The translations under genes were made by a program, and so were the position numbers. From contig JBBAAR010000001.1 of the NCBI GenBank assembly GCA_041658185.1, forward strand, positions 193,791 to 257,790: 64,000 bases of DNA, given 5' to 3'. The notes beneath the pieces were generated by a model. The model had not been told where the DNA came from and made no database searches. It saw only the letters and a program-made list of their open reading frames with translations. This document shows, piece after piece, positions 59,577 to 64,000 of the stretch. Source of the DNA: UBA8919 sp041658185. Its GTDB lineage: Bacteria; Elusimicrobiota; UBA8919. How positions within the stretch are numbered: the first letter of the stretch is position 1; the number at the start of each line of letters is the position of its first letter.

Positions 59577-61109
59577 TTAGTTTGTTCCGGGTGCTTGACT
59601 TAAAGAACTGGGGAGTTGTAATATCCCCGCATCGGATAAAAGTTTTGAGGAAAAAATCAGGTCAATTCTTTTTCCGAATCCGTCGGCCGTGCTATATTTA
59701 TCCGAAAACAATGATGATGTATAAACATTTTCAAAGTTGAGCGTTAGGATTTTTTCCTTTATTTCGTCGGCGGAAGCACCGGAAGAGGCGATATCTGAAA
59801 ATGTCTGAACTTTTCCGTCGTCGTTTATGATGTAGTTGTGTTTTTCAACCGTTGTCCCGTCGGCATACAAGTCCTTATATGCAAAATGAAAAGTCGTTTT
59901 ACCGTCGGGCATTTTGTTGAATGTGGAAACGGCAGGGTCGGTATGGCTTTCGTATTGGCTTCCCGGAAGAAATGTGAACTCGCTCGGTTTAGCCGTGTTG
60001 TCACCGTCATCAACAAACTGCCACATAAGTTTTCCGCGGCCGCTATTTTCGGTTGAACCCTCGTTGCCTATGTAAAATTTATAATCGGAAAAAAACAGCG
60101 ACCAACCGGCAGGCGAAAACGGGTCGTCAGCAACCATTTTTCCGCCGGATGCCTCTTCCAGAATTTTATCATAAGTGTTTGACATAACGGAATCTAAATT
60201 TGTCAGATACCACTCGGGCGGAGTTGAGCCCTCTTTTTCAAACATATATTTCGTGGCATCATTTAAGTCGGTCGGGAGTTCCTTATTAAATGTAAAAAGA
60301 ATTTTTCCGAAGTCAAATCTGTTTTCCCTTTCGTTCAGTACGACATATTTGAATTGGTTTTTGACATCCGTCGGACGATAAACATATTCTTCCAGCCGGA
60401 CACGCGATCCTCTAACATCCATCAGCACTTTACCATTCTGGTATTCTGCAAGTTTTATTTCATCCGCGGCTCTTTCTTTGACTGCATCGCGGGATATTTC
60501 CATAAAAATTTCTCGCTGCGCCTCGGACTTGAAATCCTCTTTTGTTTCTTCTGACTTCTGCGTTTCTTTTTCCAAATTCTGCGGTTCTTTCGGCGCTTCG
60601 CCCTTTTGAATTGTCGTGAACTCGCCGGGATTAACTAAAACCTCTCCACCGGTTATTTCTTCCCTCGCAGAGACAACGCCCTCGTAGACCTCAAGGCGCG
60701 TAAATAAATCCGCCGAAACATCAACTGCAAAATCTGTGCCTCTTACCGCGCAGATTGCCGTCGGTGTCTTAATTTCAAACTTCTGTTTCGCTTTGAGTTT
60801 ATTTACTTTGGCGCGGATTTTTCCCAACCAGATTGAAAACATTGATGAATCTTCCGTAAGTTCGTTCAGCGACACCTCGGTTTTTTCTGAAACGGTAACC
60901 TCGTGACCATTTATCATAATTATTGAATTAGAGACCGCCGAGGTTTTTATTACATCATTTGTGTTTAGTTGTTGTCCGACAATTGCCGCCGCACTATTTA
61001 TAGTTACCTCGCCTGAAACGGAATTAATTTTTGCTTCACCATAAAGGCAGAGAGTAAGAGAGTAAGAAAGTAAGTAAGTAAGTAAAACCAAACATAAATT
61101 TTTTTTCAT
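59577..61109 (-). CDS. FecR-domain secreted protein
   Basis: 510 residues from the ATG at 61109 (GGAGGTGT site 3 bases upstream); the longer open frame runs back into promoter DNA. A signal peptide (1-22) is followed by a FecR domain about 25-160 (SGEVTINSAAAIVGQQLNTNDVIKTS, KFEIKTPTAICAVRGTDFAVDV, LEVYEGVVSA). The C-terminal half is unrecognised. FecR domains sense or scaffold at the envelope; no sigma factor gene is adjacent. The signal-peptide core is coded by a TTACTTACTTACT repeat. Confidence 0.8.
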   Translation of the reverse strand: MKKNLCLVLLTYLLSYSLTLCLYGEAKINSVSGEVTINSAAAIVGQQLNTNDVIKTSAVSNSIIMINGHEVTVSEKTEVSLNELTEDSSMFSIWLGKIRAKVNKLKAKQKFEIKTPTAICAVRGTDFAVDVSADLFTRLEVYEGVVSAREEITGGEVLVNPGEFTTIQKGEAPKEPQNLEKETQKSEETKEDFKSEAQREIFMEISRDAVKERAADEIKLAEYQNGKVLMDVRGSRVRLEEYVYRPTDVKNQFKYVVLNERENRFDFGKILFTFNKELPTDLNDATKYMFEKEGSTPPEWYLTNLDSVMSNTYDKILEEASGGKMVADDPFSPAGWSLFFSDYKFYIGNEGSTENSGRGKLMWQFVDDGDNTAKPSEFTFLPGSQYESHTDPAVSTFNKMPDGKTTFHFAYKDLYADGTTVEKHNYIINDDGKVQTFSDIASSGASADEIKEKILTLNFENVYTSSLFSDKYSTADGFGKRIDLIFSSKLLSDAGILQLPSSLSQAPGTN

Positions 61110-61145
61110 ATACACCTCCGCAACTACATTTTTTAATCTATAAAA

Positions 61146-61190
61146 AGTATAACAAAAAAATGCCATTTTGTCAATGTGAATTTTTACACA
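61146..61190 (-). promoter_or_regulatory. Promoter and CRP/FNR-like operator of the FecR gene
   Basis: TGTGTAAAAATTCACA (61190-61175), TTGACA (61174-61169), 17-base spacer ending TTTTTTTGT, TATACT (61151-61146). The operator plus -35 is identical to that at 58265-58286. Confidence 0.77.
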
Positions 61191-61210
61191 CCCGACAAAC
61201 CGAGGTGAAT

Positions 61211-61231
61211 ACGGGGACGGTTCTGGTATCC
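61211..61231 (+). repeat. REP-like repeat downstream of RAYT 1
   Basis: ACGGGGACGGTTCTGGTATC-C, 21 bases, inverted relative to the copy at 61987-62007. This motif recurs beside RAYT-type transposases in many genomes. Confidence 0.8.
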
Positions 61232-61252
61232 GCTTGCTATCTAAAAGAAACT

Positions 61253-61924
61253 CTATTTTTTCGGCTGGCCGCCGTGAGACCACACGGTTTTTAATCCCCG
61301 TTTTCCCATTGACTCTATAAACTCTTTCGTGCCATATGCACCCTGCTTAAAAAACCGTTCTTCTTGTCGCCGTTCAAGAATCCCGTCTTTTATGTATTCG
61401 CGGTATCTTGCCGCCCGGTGTTCTTTGTCTTCTCCCAATCCTTCATATTCAGGATTCATATCAACTATTCCGGATTTCACCTCATCGGCATACGCTCCGT
61501 AGCTGCTCCACTTGTAATCACCGGGCGATTTTACCATTCCAGCACGCACCGGATTTAGTTCCACATAACGGCCGCATTCAAGCAGATACTTGCCTTCCTG
61601 TATCAAAAAACTCTTGAACCTGTCCTGGAAAAAATGCCCTATCCCTTTATAAAGTTTCCGGTAATATCTCGCGTAGGTCACTGTAATACGCTTCATTGCT
61701 GCGCTTAATCGGACGCCATCTGGCGACTGGACAACAAGGTGAATATGATTATCCATAAACGCATAGTGATATATTTTCAATCCGTATTTCTTTTTATTGT
61801 CCTTCAGCAATTCCAGAAAACAACTAAAGTCATCGTCATTATTGAATATCCGGGCTCGGTTATTACCGCGGAGCATTATGTGATAAGTTCCATTTTCTAC
61901 CGTAAATCTTGCACGTCTAGGCAT
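61253..61924 (-). CDS. REP-associated tyrosine transposase (RAYT, Y1_Tnp family), copy 1
   Basis: 223 residues: MPRRARFTVENGTYHIMLRG, the HUH metal motif at His60-x-His62 (MDNHIHLVV), a tyrosine cluster TYARYYRKLY at 84-92 holding the probable nucleophile, and VELNPVRAGMVKSPGDYKWSSY. These single-copy domesticated transposases are thought to mobilise or maintain REP sequences. A GGAG site precedes the ATG. It is flanked by inverted ACGGGGACGG repeats. Confidence 0.9.
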   Translation of the reverse strand: MPRRARFTVENGTYHIMLRGNNRARIFNNDDDFSCFLELLKDNKKKYGLKIYHYAFMDNHIHLVVQSPDGVRLSAAMKRITVTYARYYRKLYKGIGHFFQDRFKSFLIQEGKYLLECGRYVELNPVRAGMVKSPGDYKWSSYGAYADEVKSGIVDMNPEYEGLGEDKEHRAARYREYIKDGILERRQEERFFKQGAYGTKEFIESMGKRGLKTVWSHGGQPKK

Positions 61925-61944
61925 ATTTTTGCTCCGTCCACTCT

Positions 61945-62457
61945 TTATCCAAAGTCAGATATTATTAAATACTCGGTAATATTCTTGGATACCAGAACCG
62001 TCCCCGTTATATTTCCTTCGGCATAAATACCGTAACTGCTCCATTTGTATCCCTCGGGTGATTTCACCATGTCCGCTCTAACCGGATTTAATTCCACATA
62101 CCGCCCGCATTCAAGCAGATACTTTCCTTCCTGTATCAAAAAACTCTTGAACCTGTCCTGGAAAAAATGCCCGATGCCTTTGTAAAGTTTTCTGTAATAC
62201 CTTGTGTATGTGACAGTTATGCGTTTCATCGCTGCACTTAAACTGGCTCCATCGGGCGACCAGATGATAATATGCACATGATTATCCATCAGCACATAGT
62301 GATATATTTTTAATCCGTACTTTTCTTTATTGTCCTTTAATAACTCCAAAAAATAACTGAAATCATCATCATTTTTGAATATATTCGCTCGGTTGTTTCC
62401 CCTCAACATTATGTGATATGTCCCGTTTTCTACTGTAAATCTTGCTCGTCTGGGCAT
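61945..62457 (-). pseudogene. RAYT copy 2, truncated by a REP-like repeat
   Basis: The first ~147 residues match copy 1 almost throughout (MPRRARFTVENG, DNHVHIIIW, WSSYGIYAEGN). Then the frame runs into the REP-like repeat at 62007-61987, which is read as ITGTVLVS, and stops at 61945; the last ~75 residues of the family are missing. The HUH motif and tyrosines survive. An AAGGTG ribosome site precedes it. Confidence 0.8.
61987..62007 (-). repeat. REP-like repeat between the two RAYT genes
   Basis: GGATACCAGAACCGTCCCCG-T on the plus strand; exact reverse complement of the copy at 61211-61231. Upstream of copy 1 and inside copy 2. Confidence 0.85.
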
Positions 62458-62481
62458 ACTTTTACACCTTTTTACTACATA

Positions 62482-62500
62482 ATACCAGAACCGTCCCCGT
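62482..62500 (-). repeat. REP-like repeat upstream of RAYT copy 2
   Basis: ATACCAGAACCGTCCCCGT, same orientation as the copy at 61987-62007; 25 bases before the RAYT 2 start. Confidence 0.85.
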
Positions 62501-62560
62501 TATATAAATAGTATAACCTACAGCGTTGAATCAATTTCTATTTTTTTACAGATAAAATCT

Positions 62561-63622
62561 TTATATGTGAACCAATCTATAACTGTTCAATATCCCGGCA
62601 AAGGTTTTCTTCTTTAACCTGATTGTTCTGTTAATTTTTACCTCTTTATAACGGTCCAAAGTACTGTTCCCTTTAAGTTTCTCTATCGGTGTTAATCCCG
62701 CTATCCCCTGATGCGGACGATAACTGTTATAGTATATGCTGTATTCATTAAGTAGTTTTACTAATTGTTTTTTGCCGTAAATGAATGTTTTACTTAAAAA
62801 TTCTTTCTTGAGGGATTCAAAAAATCTTTCTATCTTTTCGTTTATGCGAGGCGTATAAATCGGTGTTCTTTTATGAAGTATTTCATATCTTTTAAGAAAA
62901 GAAGAAAAATCGGCCGAGAAAAACTCTTTTGCATTATCTGTAAGTAAAGAAAGCGGAACTCTTTCCCATTTCTTTATTGTTTTTTGGACTGTGTCCTGTA
63001 TCCAGAAACTGCTCCTATTTAAACTTACAGAAATATTCAGAATTACTCTTGAATAATCTTCAATTATTCCAAGTATGTATACCGGAAATATTCCGAATAC
63101 CTTAAATATTGTAAGGTCAATCTGCCAATTCTGGTGGCAAAATTCGGTTTTTATCTGATGGAACGGTCTTGTTAAATTAAAATCAAAACTCATGTTATTT
63201 CTTTTTAAGATGTTTTTTATGGTTGTAGCACAATAGTTTATTCCCGACTTCTTTAATTCATCGGAGATTCTTTTATATCCCCAGGCGGGATTTTCTGCCT
63301 TTATCCGACAGACAATTATTTCTATTTCGGGAAGGACTTTTTGGGGAGTGCGCGACGGTCTTGTCAGTTTGTCTTTAAGACCGGCGAGACCTTCTTTTTG
63401 GAATCTGCCTAACCATCTCTTTATAGTCCTAACTGATACAGGACAGAATTGTAAAAAATATCTGATATTTTTATTCGCATATTTGTTTAAACTTAATATC
63501 AAACTGAGTTTCTCCCACCAGAACCATCGTATATTCACACTCTTACTTATTTTCTCCTGTAAAACATTGTTCACTCGCCTCAATAGAAGATTTTCCGCCC
63601 TCAATAATCTTATTTCTTCCAT
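62561..63622 (-). CDS. DDE transposase with integrase core (IS481/IS3-like)
   Basis: 353 residues. Residues about 55-140 form helix-turn-helix domains (RTIKRWLGRFQKEGLAGLKD, NPAWGYKRISDEL). The rve core has Asp169 (WQIDLT), Asp229 (LLTDNAKEF) and Glu265 (NEKIERFF), a D-D-x35-E triad, and ends with SYRPHQGIAGLTPIEKL. It is apparently intact. Clear terminal inverted repeats were not found; TGTGAA occurs at both possible ends (62566 and 63715). Confidence 0.87.
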   Translation of the reverse strand: MEEIRLLRAENLLLRRVNNVLQEKISKSVNIRWFWWEKLSLILSLNKYANKNIRYFLQFCPVSVRTIKRWLGRFQKEGLAGLKDKLTRPSRTPQKVLPEIEIIVCRIKAENPAWGYKRISDELKKSGINYCATTIKNILKRNNMSFDFNLTRPFHQIKTEFCHQNWQIDLTIFKVFGIFPVYILGIIEDYSRVILNISVSLNRSSFWIQDTVQKTIKKWERVPLSLLTDNAKEFFSADFSSFLKRYEILHKRTPIYTPRINEKIERFFESLKKEFLSKTFIYGKKQLVKLLNEYSIYYNSYRPHQGIAGLTPIEKLKGNSTLDRYKEVKINRTIRLKKKTFAGILNSYRLVHI

Positions 63623-63709
63623 ATCGGTCTCAATACCTTACCTTTTTGTTCTTGCTATCGCTTTTTTAATTTCTACACTATGCCCGATTTACCTATCTCA
63701 ATATTTATT

Positions 63710-63750
63710 TTCACAAAACCAATCCAACTAATACTAAAATTATCTTTTTC
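63710..63750 (-). pseudogene. Remnant signal-peptide start cut off by the insertion sequence
   Basis: ATG at about 63752 with a GAGG site reads MKKIILVLVGLVL and then stops, the shape of a lipoprotein or exported protein start. The rest is replaced by the transposon. The remainder was not found on the other side. Confidence 0.45.
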
Positions 63751-63766
63751 ATTTTTGTTGCCTCAT

Positions 63767-63812
63767 TAAAATAAAAAGCCCCTGACTTTTTCGCCAAGGG
63801 TTTATAAGGGTA
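63767..63812 (-). promoter_or_regulatory. Hairpin leader before the remnant gene
   Basis: On the minus strand CCCTTGGCGAAAAAGTCAGGGG is followed by CTTTTTATTTT, a terminator-like or regulatory leader; I could not assign it to a known riboswitch class. Confidence 0.4.
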
Positions 63813-63885
63813 TTATGTTCTGAATTTATTTGTTTGAACGTAAGAGCAGGTATTTTTACATCTCACTGCTTCTCCCTGATATAAT

Positions 63886-63911
63886 GTTCAGTCCCAGTAT
63901 ATGGGACGAAC
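63886..63911. repeat. Strong inverted repeat near the right edge
   Basis: GTTCAGTCCCA and TGGGACGAAC pair around GTATA with a single bulged A. The rest of 63912-64000 shows no convincing gene; an ATG at 63940 opens only 20 codons to the edge. Confidence 0.55.
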
Positions 63912-64000
63912 AGATTTAAAATAAATATAAGTTATTAACATGTACAACCGCGAATTTTTTCAAAAATTTTTGTATAATTATCATCGGTCGATATCTTTCC

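Noticed and set aside
61110..61283. Upstream extension of the FecR gene
   Set aside because: It would run through a consensus promoter, and the signal peptide begins at the ATG at 61109.
63940..64000. Plus-strand ORF running off the right edge (MYNREFFQKFLYNYHRS)
   Set aside because: Only 20 codons, no ribosome site and A/T-rich sequence; cannot be supported.

Overview
The window is a piece of a low-GC bacterial chromosome in which nearly every gene, including the rRNA operon, lies on the minus strand. The envelope genes (PorV/PorQ-like outer-membrane protein, beta-barrel protein, FecR-domain protein, a large secreted protein with a C-terminal sorting-type domain) point to a two-membrane cell. 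Together with the absence of rpmD between rpsE and rplO, they suggest an uncultured candidate-phylum lineage of the Elusimicrobiota / Omnitrophota / Desantisbacteria kind. This is an inference; the 16S gene at 50280-51930 would settle it.

Layout by coordinate: a partial cyclase, a cytosine-deaminase-like amidohydrolase and a pabB-pabC pair (1-3200); a small helical protein and a glycine-rich secreted protein with an iteron-type promoter (3503-6185); a possible nuclease/DUF2283 pair (6237-6754); tmRNA, a broken four-helix-bundle gene, smpB and a B12-type radical SAM gene (6831-9729); the cell-shape genes rodA, mrdA, mreD, mreC, mreB (9834-15475); and an almost complete S10-spc-alpha ribosomal protein cluster with secY, adk, map and infA (15583-31989). 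Upstream of that lie tuf, fusA, rpsG, rpsL (32100-36651), rpoC, rpoB, rplL, rplJ (36876-45898), and one rRNA operon 16S-tRNA-Ile-tRNA-Ala-23S-5S (46148-52199) with a small membrane-protein ORF between 23S and 5S. The right end carries four envelope genes (52391-61109), two RAYT-type transposase genes with REP-like repeats (61211-62502) and one DDE transposase (62561-63622).

Transcription runs right to left. Clear sigma70-type promoters are seen for the rRNA operon, the rpsL operon, the FecR gene, the large secreted gene, the PBECR-like gene, pabB and codA. Many share a T-rich spacer ending in TTTTGT just before the -10. None is visible inside the roughly 20 kb ribosomal and cell-shape block, which probably forms very long transcripts.

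The most unusual property is a family of intergenic stem-loop spacers. Almost every cistron junction between 13 and 46 kb holds the same design: stop codon, GGCAG, a short word repeated in tandem, an A/T loop, the reverse complement of the word, then CTGGTGTTAA and the start codon. The word differs between elements (AGAGAATTAG, AGTGAA, AGAGCGTAG, GGTTAAA, TTTAGAG, ATTGAGA and others) while the architecture stays constant. Related sequences also lie inside the 23S gene (helix-45 position), inside 16S (V3 region), in frame inside rpoC and the radical SAM gene, at the C-termini of several ribosomal proteins, and in the signal peptides of all four envelope proteins.
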